Below are positions 1 to 6,493 of a stretch of 8,044 nt of DNA, piece after piece. Origin of the DNA: Candidatus Heimdallarchaeota archaeon (GTDB taxonomy: Archaea; Asgardarchaeota; Heimdallarchaeia; Hodarchaeales; S146-22); assembly GCA_015520535.1 (NCBI GenBank), contig WAPZ01000677.1:1-8044 (forward strand). Direction: 5' to 3'. The notes beneath the pieces are model-generated. The model searched no databases. It saw only the letters and a list, made by a program, of their open reading frames with translations, and was not told the origin of the DNA. A program made the position numbers and the translations under genes. How positions within the stretch are numbered: position 1 is the stretch's first letter; each line of letters opens with the position of its first letter.

Positions 1-2
1 CC

Positions 3-554
3 GAAGAACATTACACAAAGTTGCAAGAACAACAAAAAGAATGGGAAGAAAAAGTCATCGAAACCAAAAACGAATTAAACTCGCTTTTAGATGAAAAAGA
101 GGAGACTGAAAAGCTTCTTAACGATTTAAAAGAAAAACTGAAAGTGGCTGAAAATCGGGCCATTCGTGCACAAAAATCTGCCGAAGAAATTGAACGAAAA
201 GCAAAAGAGTTTGAAGAGACCATCAAAGAAGCTGAAAGTCATATTGAACGCTTGACTACCATCCAATTCATCCAAGATAAACTCGCGGTTTCTGCGGGCG
301 GTGCCATTTTATTCTTTGGCCTCATTATCTTTGTTTTTGGTGTCATTACTATACTAGCGGGTTCAAATCTATTTTTACAGCCACTTTGGCAACTTATTCT
401 TGATGTAATGAGTTCAAGCCCAGATAATGTCTCAAAAGTTATGTTTTTCTTGTTGACCGTGGTTGGCGCTACCTTATCCATTTCGGGTTTTCTGCTACTC
501 GGCAAGCGGCCACAAGTAAAGATCAAAGAAAAGAAAACCGAGGTATCCATTTGA
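3..554 (+). CDS. Coiled-coil protein with two C-terminal membrane helices (5' partial)
   Basis: The reading frame is open to the left edge of the window, so the true start lies upstream and 183 residues are visible. The first ~90 residues are highly charged, rich in Glu and Lys, with heptad-like spacing of Leu/Ile/Ala and no helix breakers, which predicts a long coiled coil. Two hydrophobic segments follow, at about residues 94-122 and 145-167, separated by a short polar loop containing SSSPDN. The protein ends in a basic tail (KRPQVKIKEKK). This predicts a membrane hairpin with the coiled coil and the tail both in the cytoplasm. No enzyme motif is visible. It may act as a scaffold or spacer at the membrane. 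Its stop overlaps the start of the next gene by 4 nt (TTGA), so the two are probably translationally coupled. I do not recognise the family. Confidence 0.8.
   Translation, partial: EEHYTKLQEQQKEWEEKVIETKNELNSLLDEKEETEKLLNDLKEKLKVAENRAIRAQKSAEEIERKAKEFEETIKEAESHIERLTTIQFIQDKLAVSAGGAILFFGLIIFVFGVITILAGSNLFLQPLWQLILDVMSSSPDNVSKVMFFLLTVVGATLSISGFLLLGKRPQVKIKEKKTEVSI
540..543 (+). promoter_or_regulatory. Shine-Dalgarno site (GAGG) for the M28 gene
   Basis: GAGG lies 7 nt before the TTG codon at 551, inside the end of the preceding coding region. It supports the TTG start, which keeps the N-terminal hydrophobic segment, over the internal ATG at 692, which would remove it. Confidence 0.6.
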
Positions 555-1669
555 GAAAACATACTATTACACCAAATCTTTTCATTTTTATCATATTTTT
601 AGAGTTTTTCTTCCTTTTATTTATCTTACCGCATAATCCCCTCTTTTTCCATCATACCACCACCCTTCCCACTCATCGCAGTTCGGCTACTATGACAAAG
701 GAGTATGCTCTTCAATTCGATGAAAACAAAGCTTTTGATCACTTAAAATCGCAACTGGACATTGGTCCACGAATCCCCGGATCCAAAGAAATTAATAAGA
801 CACGTGAATACATTATTTCAAACATGCCAATCGACTGGAAATTAACGTGGCAATCTTTTGTCCCTAATGAATCGTGGAACGACGAACATATTGAACTTGT
901 CAATTTAATCTTTTCTAATACGACAAATCCATTTTTAGGTCCTCAGATTTTAATAGGTGCTCATTATGATACCCGTAAATATGCGACCAATGATTTAACT
1001 AATCGCACGGCTCCCGTTCCCGGTGCTAATGATGGAGCTTCTGGCGTTGCGGTACTTTTAGAATTAGCACGCATAATCAGTTTGAATAACTGGACTAGTT
1101 ATATTAGCTTAGCATTCTTTGATGCTGAAGATCAAGGACAATTAGAAGGATGGCCATGGATTGTCGGATCAACATATATGGCACAACATATGCCAAAGAA
1201 TCATACGATTGGACGAGTCGTAATCCTAGATATGATTGGGGATGACGAACTCAATATCTATCAAGAACGCTCCTCAACTGATTCCTTAGTTAAAGAAATT
1301 TGGGATGAAGCTGCCGCCTTACAATATAATACTTATTTCCTCCCCGAAAAAAAATATACTATAATTGATGATCATCAGCCATTTTTGAAAAAAGGAATCC
1401 CTTCTGTGGACATTATTGATTTTGACTATCCAGAGTGGCATACAACAAAGGATGATATTAACGCGGTGTCAGCAAAGTCACTGGGGATCGTTGGGCGGAC
1501 AATTGAGGCATGGTTATATTCACTTCTGGGATTGAATGCGGACAATCGAAATGACTCCTTGCCGCCACCACCCGTGCAAAAACCCACGCGGTCATTTCTT
1601 TTTCTTGCAGCTTTTGCCACCCTAGTGATAGTTACTTATTTAAGAAAAGTCAAAAAAAGAACCAAATAA
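551..1669 (+). CDS. Membrane-anchored M28-family zinc enzyme, glutaminyl-cyclase-like
   Basis: A 372-residue M28 (aminopeptidase/glutaminyl-peptide cyclotransferase) protein. Visible active-site blocks: AHYD at 137-140, ANDGASG with metal-ligand candidate D161, FFDAED with catalytic-Glu candidate E193 and ligand D194, LDMIG with D227, IIDDHQPFL at 271-279, and EWHTT with ligand H297. The IIDDHQPFL, YPEWHTT and LDMIG blocks resemble animal glutaminyl cyclases more than typical aminopeptidases, as compared from memory. It either trims peptides or converts N-terminal Gln to pyroglutamate; sequence alone does not decide. Residues 10-27 form a signal peptide or anchor. A Pro-rich linker (337-341) leads to a C-terminal membrane helix (~348-363) with a basic tail. 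Seven N-X-S/T sequons (N82, N106, N123, N151, N180, N217, N334) fit a glycosylated catalytic domain outside the cell. The TTG start is supported by GAGG 7 nt upstream. It overlaps the coiled-coil gene by 4 nt. Confidence 0.9.
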   Translation: MRKHTITPNLFIFIIFLEFFFLLFILPHNPLFFHHTTTLPTHRSSATMTKEYALQFDENKAFDHLKSQLDIGPRIPGSKEINKTREYIISNMPIDWKLTWQSFVPNESWNDEHIELVNLIFSNTTNPFLGPQILIGAHYDTRKYATNDLTNRTAPVPGANDGASGVAVLLELARIISLNNWTSYISLAFFDAEDQGQLEGWPWIVGSTYMAQHMPKNHTIGRVVILDMIGDDELNIYQERSSTDSLVKEIWDEAAALQYNTYFLPEKKYTIIDDHQPFLKKGIPSVDIIDFDYPEWHTTKDDINAVSAKSLGIVGRTIEAWLYSLLGLNADNRNDSLPPPPVQKPTRSFLFLAAFATLVIVTYLRKVKKRTK

Positions 1670-1764
1670 TCTCATGGTAGTGGATGTTTTACATTTATTT
1701 GAAAAACATTATCTCAAAAAGAGAAATGGGCTAAAAAATTGTGTGGTGGTAACAATTTAATCAT
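1670..1764. terminator. Convergent intergenic region, likely holding terminators for both strands
   Basis: This 95-nt gap separates the stops of two convergent genes. It contains an inverted repeat, ATGTTTT at 1684-1690 pairing with AAAACAT at 1703-1709 around a 12-nt loop. On the minus strand there are a T6 run (1738-1733) and a T5 run (about 1720-1716), the kind of U-rich signal archaeal polymerase stops at. The hairpin is weak and AT-only apart from one pair, so the T-runs are the better argument. Position is the main evidence. Confidence 0.3.
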
Positions 1765-2787
1765 TTATTCTTCTTCGTTGTTGTTCTTATCCTTTTTTGT
1801 TTTTCCAATTTCATTTGTAGCAAAGGCTTTTACAAGATGTTTTTTTTCCGAAGTTACTTGTCGAATAATTTTGTCTTCTTCATTACTATCTTTTAATTCC
1901 TTGGTTACTCGTTCAATCAGTGTGTTATTCCCTTCTCCCTTTGAAAATACCGGAAGCGATGACAGTAACTGGCTGGCTCTTTTTATTTCTTCTTTGAGTG
2001 CAGTTGCATGAACAGTATCTTCTAGTTCTTCTTCCGTTAATGCGGCTTCATGAGAAATTGGAATTTTTTCCAACAATTGAGTTGGTATTTGCAGCCCACT
2101 TTGTGTAGCTAATTCGTCAAGACGATCTTCAAAGCCTTCAAAAATTGTCAAGTCCACAATTTCATCTTCAAGTACGTCAGTATATTGAGCTTCAAATTCA
2201 TGTGCTATGGCTCTTGAAACTGTGGAGATGAGGTCAACATCTTTGGTATCTGAAATTACCGTTACAATAAGAGCCCCAACGCTATGAATATGAATTATAA
2301 GATCTCCTAGTTCAATGAACCGAATTTTTCGTCCCGTGACTTCCATCATCATATTATAAATACCCACAAGTAGTCCTGCTATTATGGCGTCGGGGAATTG
2401 AAGACCAGAATAGGATTTAGAAAGAAGACATTGACCCGATTGATGAATTAACCAGATATAATGGATGAGCGGCTTTGTTTCCTTTTCTGTTACGGTTAGA
2501 TTTTTGATAATGGGATTTTCTAATAGTTTTTCGGAAATATTTCGCTTCCATACATTATCGATTAATTTGCCATCCATCGAGTCTTTCTTTTTGGAAGACG
2601 ACGTTTTATACATCTCTTTCAAAGCTTCTTTTGTTACAATGAACCCTACGGTCGTTAGGTACAAATTTAGGAAGTCAATGGCTTCTTTGGAAACTCGTTG
2701 TGCACCTGCTGCAAGGAATAATTTTTTAATTTCTTTTTTTGGAAAATATCCTGAAGAAATTATATAATCACTAGTTTTCAAAACCAT
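1765..2787 (-). CDS. Histone-fold-like N-terminus fused to a longin-like domain
   Basis: Numbered from the ATG at 2787 (340 aa). Residues ~14-83 resemble an archaeal histone: AGAQRVSKEA (27-36), then L..YL...G....KEALK, matches AGAERVSDDA and the second helix of HMf-type histones, including the Arg of the RVS motif (R31). A Lys-rich loop (SSSKKK, 63-68) precedes a plausible third helix at ~71-83. Residues ~106-205 have the strand-strand-helix-three-strand-helix order of a longin domain: IHYIWLIHQSG, QCLLSKSYS, a hydrophobic helix around DAIIAGLLVGIYNMMMEV, then IRFIELGDLIIHIH and ALIVTVISD. The remainder is helical and highly charged, ending in a KTKKDKNNNEEE tail. No membrane segment is visible. 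The start is uncertain: GTG at 2805 is possible, but only the ATG has a GGGAG upstream (11 nt away). It overlaps the SerK-like gene by 17 nt. Domain assignments are by eye; function is unknown, possibly a GTPase partner. Confidence 0.8.
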   Translation of the reverse strand: MVLKTSDYIISSGYFPKKEIKKLFLAAGAQRVSKEAIDFLNLYLTTVGFIVTKEALKEMYKTSSSKKKDSMDGKLIDNVWKRNISEKLLENPIIKNLTVTEKETKPLIHYIWLIHQSGQCLLSKSYSGLQFPDAIIAGLLVGIYNMMMEVTGRKIRFIELGDLIIHIHSVGALIVTVISDTKDVDLISTVSRAIAHEFEAQYTDVLEDEIVDLTIFEGFEDRLDELATQSGLQIPTQLLEKIPISHEAALTEEELEDTVHATALKEEIKRASQLLSSLPVFSKGEGNNTLIERVTKELKDSNEEDKIIRQVTSEKKHLVKAFATNEIGKTKKDKNNNEEE

Positions 2788-3595
2788 TAGATAGAGATCT
2801 CCCACTATTTTGTGAATTGTGATGATTAAAAAGTTGGGAAAGTTCGACGTCTATGGTATAGAGCTTGAACGGATAAATATGACGGGTAGTTTTCGGCGGT
2901 AATGGTGTTCCTTTGAGAGCAGAATTGATTACTTCTTCCTTTGTTAAAATTTTTCTTAAAATAACAAAGGTTTGACTTTTACGTGCTAAGTCCAAGGCCT
3001 CATTCGCTGTTGGAACAAAGTGTAGCTGACAGCACATTGCTTCAATTTTTTGTAAGAAGGTATTTAGATCTTCTTTAATTCCAAACATGATTATTTTTTC
3101 CTTTTTATTTTGGGTGGCGTCAAATAACACCAAAAGGCCTTGTAATTGTAATTTGGTAAGAGTATTATTTAACTGTGCCTCAGTTAGGTCCTCAATCTTA
3201 ACGCTTCCATCCGGTAATTGATGTAATGTCTTCCTAAAAAAACGAACTAATTCTGAAAATTGTTTTGGTTCAAGGGTATCACCAACCGGAAACCATGTAG
3301 ACAGCTTGACATCGTCATTATTTCGATAGTCAATAACCACACACGGTGCATATTTAGCTCCTAATTCCTTTAGGGCTTGATAGCGATGATGGCCATCCAA
3401 TATAATGCGTTCCGTCGAAACAAGGATTGGTAAGGTAAATTTACCACTTTCCTTGATAGACTGTTTTAATTGTTCCACACGACGTCGTACTATATTTTCA
3501 TGAATCTTCAACTCGGCTATAGGTATTAAAGTAATAGAAAAATTATCACTGTTTACTGTTTTGCTTTTATTTTCATATATATCTTCGTTAGACAT
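2771..3595 (-). CDS. SerK-like free-serine kinase (ParB/sulfiredoxin fold)
   Basis: Resembles the archaeal ADP-dependent L-serine kinase SerK of Thermococcus, which makes O-phospho-L-serine from free serine with a ParB/Srx-fold domain. Numbered from GTG at 3604 (277 aa), the blocks are IPIAELKIHENIV with E36, aligning with the catalytic Glu of SerK; ILDGHHRYQALKELGAK with DGHHR at 70-74, the nucleotide/phosphate-binding signature; and PPKTTRHIYPF (236-246) followed by IDVELSQLF, which closely matches the SerK C-terminus as I recall it. A middle segment (~105-190) is less conserved and makes the protein longer than the ~240-residue Thermococcus enzyme. The ATG at 3595 is preferred because GTGA lies 5 nt before it; GTG at 3604 adds three residues. 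Its 3' end overlaps the next gene, suggesting coupling. Phosphoserine feeds cysteine or serine metabolism. The phosphate donor, ADP or ATP, cannot be read from the sequence. Confidence 0.85.
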   Translation of the reverse strand: MSNEDIYENKSKTVNSDNFSITLIPIAELKIHENIVRRRVEQLKQSIKESGKFTLPILVSTERIILDGHHRYQALKELGAKYAPCVVIDYRNNDDVKLSTWFPVGDTLEPKQFSELVRFFRKTLHQLPDGSVKIEDLTEAQLNNTLTKLQLQGLLVLFDATQNKKEKIIMFGIKEDLNTFLQKIEAMCCQLHFVPTANEALDLARKSQTFVILRKILTKEEVINSALKGTPLPPKTTRHIYPFKLYTIDVELSQLFNHHNSQNSGRSLSNGFEN

Positions 3596-3631
3596 TTCTA
3601 TCACAGATTTCTAAACAAATTTTGCGAGACA

Positions 3632-3646
3632 CCAATCATTGATTGG
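3632..3646. repeat. 15-bp perfect palindrome between GTPase and kinase genes
   Basis: CCAATCA and TGATTGG flank a single central base. It lies in the gap between the GTPase stop (3651) and the SerK-like start. It could be a protein-binding dyad or a small hairpin. A 7-bp arm is expected by chance about once in a window of this size, so the support comes only from its intergenic position. No T-run follows it on the minus strand, so it is not a typical terminator. Confidence 0.35.
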
Positions 3647-3650
3647 ATTA

Positions 3651-4229
3651 TTATTCGTTTAGTTTCGCTATTACTCGTTGTTTCAGCCATTCAAGCGCTT
3701 CTTGTATATTAAAGCCTGTTTTAGCGCTAGTTGGCATAATGCTGTAGGAATGGTTATATACTTTATGGAGGTCTAAGGCATAGGCGACTTTTCCTGGTGG
3801 CTGTGCGTTCGGTAGGTCTTGCTTGTTTGCCAAAACTAAAATGGGAATACCAGTGGTCTGAGGATTATTAATGACGTATTTCCACAATTCCATTTTGGCT
3901 TCTGGAAAACGGTCGGGATCTGCAGCATCTACTACATAAACTACGCCCATACTCCCTCTCATGTAAGATTCCCACAATGATTCACGAAACGTAATTTGTC
4001 CTCCTAAGTCCCACGCCACCATTTGAATGGGTTTGGTTCCCGCTACCCCAGGTAGTAACACTTGATGCACATCCATGCCCATAGTTCGGACATTTCTCTC
4101 ATCAAACACACCTTGACTGAGTCGTTTCAAAATGGTTGTTTTTCCAGCATGATCTAATCCGAGCCAACTTATTTTAATTGCCTGGCGTTCTTTTTGGATC
4201 CTTTTTCGGAGTCGAGCTATAAAACTCAT
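3651..4229 (-). CDS. Arf/Sar-family small GTPase
   Basis: A 192-residue GTPase with all five G motifs in Arf order: G1 GLDHAGKTT (24-32), a switch-I Thr in VRTMGMDV (T49), G3 WDLGGQ (73-78) with the catalytic-type Gln Q78, G4 NKQD (135-138) and G5 TSAK (167-170). WDLGGQ and NKQD are the Arf-family forms rather than Ras or Rab forms. The N-terminus (SFIARLRKRIQKERQ) is basic and amphipathic; it lacks a Gly at position 2, so eukaryotic-type myristoylation is not expected, but electrostatic membrane contact is possible. There is no C-terminal Cys for prenylation. The ATG start is chosen because GAGG lies 7 nt upstream; a TTG at 4265 would add 12 residues but lacks a site. It sits 44 nt after the nucleotidyltransferase-like gene and before the SerK-like and longin genes, the latter a plausible partner. 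GTP hydrolysis is predicted to be intact. Confidence 0.95.
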   Translation of the reverse strand: MSFIARLRKRIQKERQAIKISWLGLDHAGKTTILKRLSQGVFDERNVRTMGMDVHQVLLPGVAGTKPIQMVAWDLGGQITFRESLWESYMRGSMGVVYVVDAADPDRFPEAKMELWKYVINNPQTTGIPILVLANKQDLPNAQPPGKVAYALDLHKVYNHSYSIMPTSAKTGFNIQEALEWLKQRVIAKLNE

Positions 4230-4236
4230 TTTACAT

Positions 4237-4240
4237 CCTC
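4237..4240 (-). promoter_or_regulatory. Shine-Dalgarno site (GAGG) for the Arf-like GTPase
   Basis: On the minus strand GAGG precedes the ATG at 4229 with 7 nt between. It lies inside the longer TTG-initiated reading frame and so favours the shorter, 192-residue protein. Confidence 0.6.
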
Positions 4241-4273
4241 TTTGCTTTCCTAGTATTTTTATCAAACGACTCT

Positions 4274-5056
4274 TTAAATAGGATTGCGAACTAAGTTTAA
4301 TAATAAAGAGAAAAACTTTAAGGTTTGATTGATAAAACTCGTAGTATCAAGTTTTTGATTTCCAAGACGATATCGCATTGCTTCTTGGAAAAGATTTTGC
4401 GAAAAGTTTGCTAGTTCTTTATTGTCGGCAAATTTTTCTAAGAAAAGATCGGGAACTTCGGCTTTGTATTTGCAATCATAGCCATAAAAAGTGAGAACAT
4501 CCCATGCAATTTCAAAAATACTATCGGTAGCTAAATACGCAAGATCATAATTACCAATCAAGGCTTTTCTGTAATATGCTTGCTTAAATTGCTCATACGC
4601 TCGATATAAACGACTTAAAGCCGTTTCCTTAATTAAACGCTCGGCAGGCGTTACTTGTGAAAGTATGTCCTTCCCTAACAGAAGTTTTCCCCGTGATGCC
4701 GCACGTATCATAATGGCATCACGCTCAATTCCCGTAGTAGTAACTGGAAATTCTTGATACTCCCAAATAATGAGATCTAATAGGGTCGAATAAATTGGAT
4801 GAAGAAAAAACTCCTCTAAAACAAGCGTTATTTCATCTAAGGGGTTAAATCCATCATCATAACTAGTTAAATCTCCAGTATCTATGATTAGTGCTATATC
4901 CAAATCACTTACACCAGGAATGATCCAACCCGATTGTTGTAACTCACGTTCGCATGATCCAAACAGATACACCGCACGATAATACGGTTTTAACCTTAGT
5001 TTTAGTGTTTCTTCCAAATGGTCTAATAAATCTTTGTATTCATTGAATTCAAACAT
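4274..5056 (-). CDS. Nucleotidyltransferase-fold protein with helical C-terminal domain
   Basis: A 260-residue protein whose first ~100 residues carry the polymerase-beta-type nucleotidyltransferase signature: LFGSCEREL with the G33-S34 pair, then PGVSDLDIALII with the metal-binding pair D51 and D53, and a third acidic candidate D94 in LLDLIIWE. Residues ~140-255 are all-helical, rich in Tyr, Ala and Leu, and resemble the helical domains attached to kanamycin- or MNT/HEPN-type proteins. The RNase motif Rx4-6H of active HEPN toxins is absent. It probably transfers a nucleotide to a small molecule or protein, but the acceptor cannot be told. The ATG start has GGTGA 5 nt upstream. It is the first gene of the four-gene minus-strand cluster, so its promoter lies in the divergent region. 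A MNT-HEPN fusion used for AMPylation is an alternative reading. Confidence 0.8.
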   Translation of the reverse strand: MFEFNEYKDLLDHLEETLKLRLKPYYRAVYLFGSCERELQQSGWIIPGVSDLDIALIIDTGDLTSYDDGFNPLDEITLVLEEFFLHPIYSTLLDLIIWEYQEFPVTTTGIERDAIMIRAASRGKLLLGKDILSQVTPAERLIKETALSRLYRAYEQFKQAYYRKALIGNYDLAYLATDSIFEIAWDVLTFYGYDCKYKAEVPDLFLEKFADNKELANFSQNLFQEAMRYRLGNQKLDTTSFINQTLKFFSLLLNLVRNPI

Positions 5057-5280
5057 TTAATTCACCGATTTTAGTAACTCTGAGCCACGACTACCAAAAC
5101 ATATTCAAGATGAACGCCAATTCTTTTAATTCAAAAAAGTTTTCCTAATTGTTACAACCACGATTATTAATGACGTAGATCCATGGTGACAAATAAATAA
5201 AGAAAAAGAAATTCGTGTTAAATAGAGTAGTGACGAGAATTACGGAAATAATATCTGGTAAAGAGGCTTGAGGATAAAAA
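5057..5280. promoter_or_regulatory. Divergent intergenic region with promoters for both flanking units
   Basis: These 224 nt separate two genes transcribed away from each other, so promoters for both the nucleotidyltransferase-GTPase cluster and the decarboxylase-glycosyltransferase pair should be here. For the plus strand the best TATA-like element is GTTAAATA near 5217-5224, which would place a transcript start about 35 nt before the TTG at 5281. For the minus strand the best candidate is GAATTAAAAG near 5131-5122. Neither has a convincing BRE, so both are guesses. An imperfect dyad, CTTTT-AATTCA-AAAAAG, lies near 5123-5139. No tRNA or small-RNA structure was seen. Confidence 0.4.
5270..5273 (+). 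promoter_or_regulatory. Shine-Dalgarno site (GAGG) for the decarboxylase
   Basis: GAGG is followed by 7 nt and then TTG at 5281. An in-frame TAA at 5275-5277 rules out any earlier start, so this site fixes the TTG as the start codon. Confidence 0.7.
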
Positions 5281-6471
5281 TTGAACTCAAATAGTGAAGA
5301 GATTCCTCAATGGATTTATGACGACCTTTTTCGTCATCTTTCCGCAGATTTTGATTACAAAAAGGGAAATGTGCTTAGTTCTACGTGTACCTCTCCACAC
5401 CAGCTGGCGATAAAGCTTTTTCAGACTTTCATAGACCGTAATCTCGGCGACCCCTCCCTCTTTCCCGGTGCCAAAGAAATAGAACACCGTGCAATACGCG
5501 TATTAGGTGATCTTCTCCACCTTCCCGAACAAGGCACTGGTTTTTTCTTAACCGGGGGGTCAGAATCAAATATTACCGCTTTATGGGCGGCACGAAACAA
5601 ATTCAAAAAAGAGAAAGGCCATGAAGCACTTCATGACGCTGAAATTTTGGCACCCGCTTCCGTTCATCTCTCTGTTGACAAGGCTGCAGATCTCATGGGA
5701 ATAACCTTAAAAAAAATTCCCGTTGATACGAATTATCGAATGGACATTAAAGCATTGGAGCAAGAAATATCCGAGAAAACGGTTGCTATTGTTGCGGTTG
5801 CGGGAACCACGTTATTGGGAAGTGTCGATCCAATCGCTGAGATTGGACGATTGGCGCAAGAGCATGACATCTGGCTGCATGTGGATGCTGCACTTGGCGG
5901 ATTAATTCTTCCTTTCTATAAAGCCGTCGGACGTCAAGAAATTCTTTTTGATTTTAAGATCGATGGTGTTTCGAGTTTAACTGTTGACCCCCACAAGTTC
6001 GGACGCATTCCAATTCCCGCTGGCGTCTTATTATATCGAGATCGTTCATTATTAAAAAATGTTGAGTTTTATCTGCCCTATTTAGGAGAACAAGCACGGT
6101 ATCAACATACTTTGACCGGGACCAGAACGGGAGCGTCAGCTATTGCATTTTATGGGTTATGGAAACACCTTGGTTTTCAAGGATATGTTCACATAGTTCA
6201 GGCGGTCTTGGAAAACACTCAATTTTTGGCTGAAAATTTCGAACGCTTACATTTTCGGTTGAAACTTTCACCACCGCCAATGAACATTATTGGTGTGAAT
6301 GCGCCGCCACAATATAAGGTCGAAAATATCTACAAGGCATTATGGAAGAATAGATGGGCAGTAAGCTTAGTAAACGACGTGTTACGTGTGGTAATTATGC
6401 CAGCTACGAAAAGGAAACATTTAGAAACTTTTTTATCAGTATTACAGACAATTTTGAGAAATCAAAACTAG
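5281..6471 (+). CDS. mfnA: MfnA-like PLP-dependent amino-acid decarboxylase (tyrosine/aspartate)
   Basis: A 396-residue group II PLP decarboxylase, the same length as Methanocaldococcus MfnA. Motifs: NLGDPSLFPGAKEIE (54-68), a family hallmark near the substrate pocket; TGGSESN (91-97) for the PLP phosphate; H129 in SVHLS, expected to stack on the ring; AGTTLLGSVD (174-183); HVDAALGG (200-207) with D202 binding the pyridine nitrogen; VDPHKFG (235-241) with K239 as the Schiff-base lysine; and GTRTG (280-284). In archaea this family decarboxylates aspartate to beta-alanine for coenzyme A, or tyrosine to tyramine for methanofuran. In a non-methanogen the aspartate role is likelier, but sequence does not settle it. 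The TTG start is fixed by an in-frame stop just upstream and GAGG 7 nt before. The glycosyltransferase gene follows after 22 nt and is probably co-transcribed. No sign of damage. Confidence 0.92.
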   Translation: MNSNSEEIPQWIYDDLFRHLSADFDYKKGNVLSSTCTSPHQLAIKLFQTFIDRNLGDPSLFPGAKEIEHRAIRVLGDLLHLPEQGTGFFLTGGSESNITALWAARNKFKKEKGHEALHDAEILAPASVHLSVDKAADLMGITLKKIPVDTNYRMDIKALEQEISEKTVAIVAVAGTTLLGSVDPIAEIGRLAQEHDIWLHVDAALGGLILPFYKAVGRQEILFDFKIDGVSSLTVDPHKFGRIPIPAGVLLYRDRSLLKNVEFYLPYLGEQARYQHTLTGTRTGASAIAFYGLWKHLGFQGYVHIVQAVLENTQFLAENFERLHFRLKLSPPPMNIIGVNAPPQYKVENIYKALWKNRWAVSLVNDVLRVVIMPATKRKHLETFLSVLQTILRNQN

Positions 6472-6493
6472 AAAAACAACTAGGGCGTTAAAT

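Noticed and set aside
239..562. Minus-strand open frame of 107 codons
   Set aside because: Complement of the membrane-helix region of the coiled-coil gene; the plus-strand frame has coherent structure and a coupled downstream gene.
1739..2011. Plus-strand open frame of 90 codons
   Set aside because: It is antisense to the histone-longin gene, Ser/Phe-rich as expected of a complement frame, and has no recognisable domain.
2465..2767. Plus-strand open frame of 100 codons
   Set aside because: Also antisense to the histone-longin gene, covering its conserved histone-like segment; no independent coding signal.
2771..3604. Chromosome or plasmid partition protein ParB
   Set aside because: Only the ParB/Srx-type DGHHR block fits; there is no helix-turn-helix DNA-binding domain or ParA neighbour, and the C-terminus matches SerK.
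3632..3646. CCAAT in the palindrome as a target of the histone-fold protein, by analogy with NF-Y
   Set aside because: CCAAT is a short, common string, and the histone segment resembles archaeal histones rather than NF-Y; the link is only suggestive.
4230..4265. Longer GTPase starting at TTG 4265
   Set aside because: The added 12 residues have no ribosome site, while the ATG at 4229 has GAGG at 7 nt, located inside that extension.
4274..5056. MNT-HEPN toxin-antitoxin fusion
   Set aside because: No Rx4-6H RNase motif, no separate toxin and antitoxin genes, and the gene leads a GTPase cluster.
5045..5063. GAATT/AATTC inverted repeat around the nucleotidyltransferase start
   Set aside because: Five-base arms in AT-rich sequence are expected by chance.
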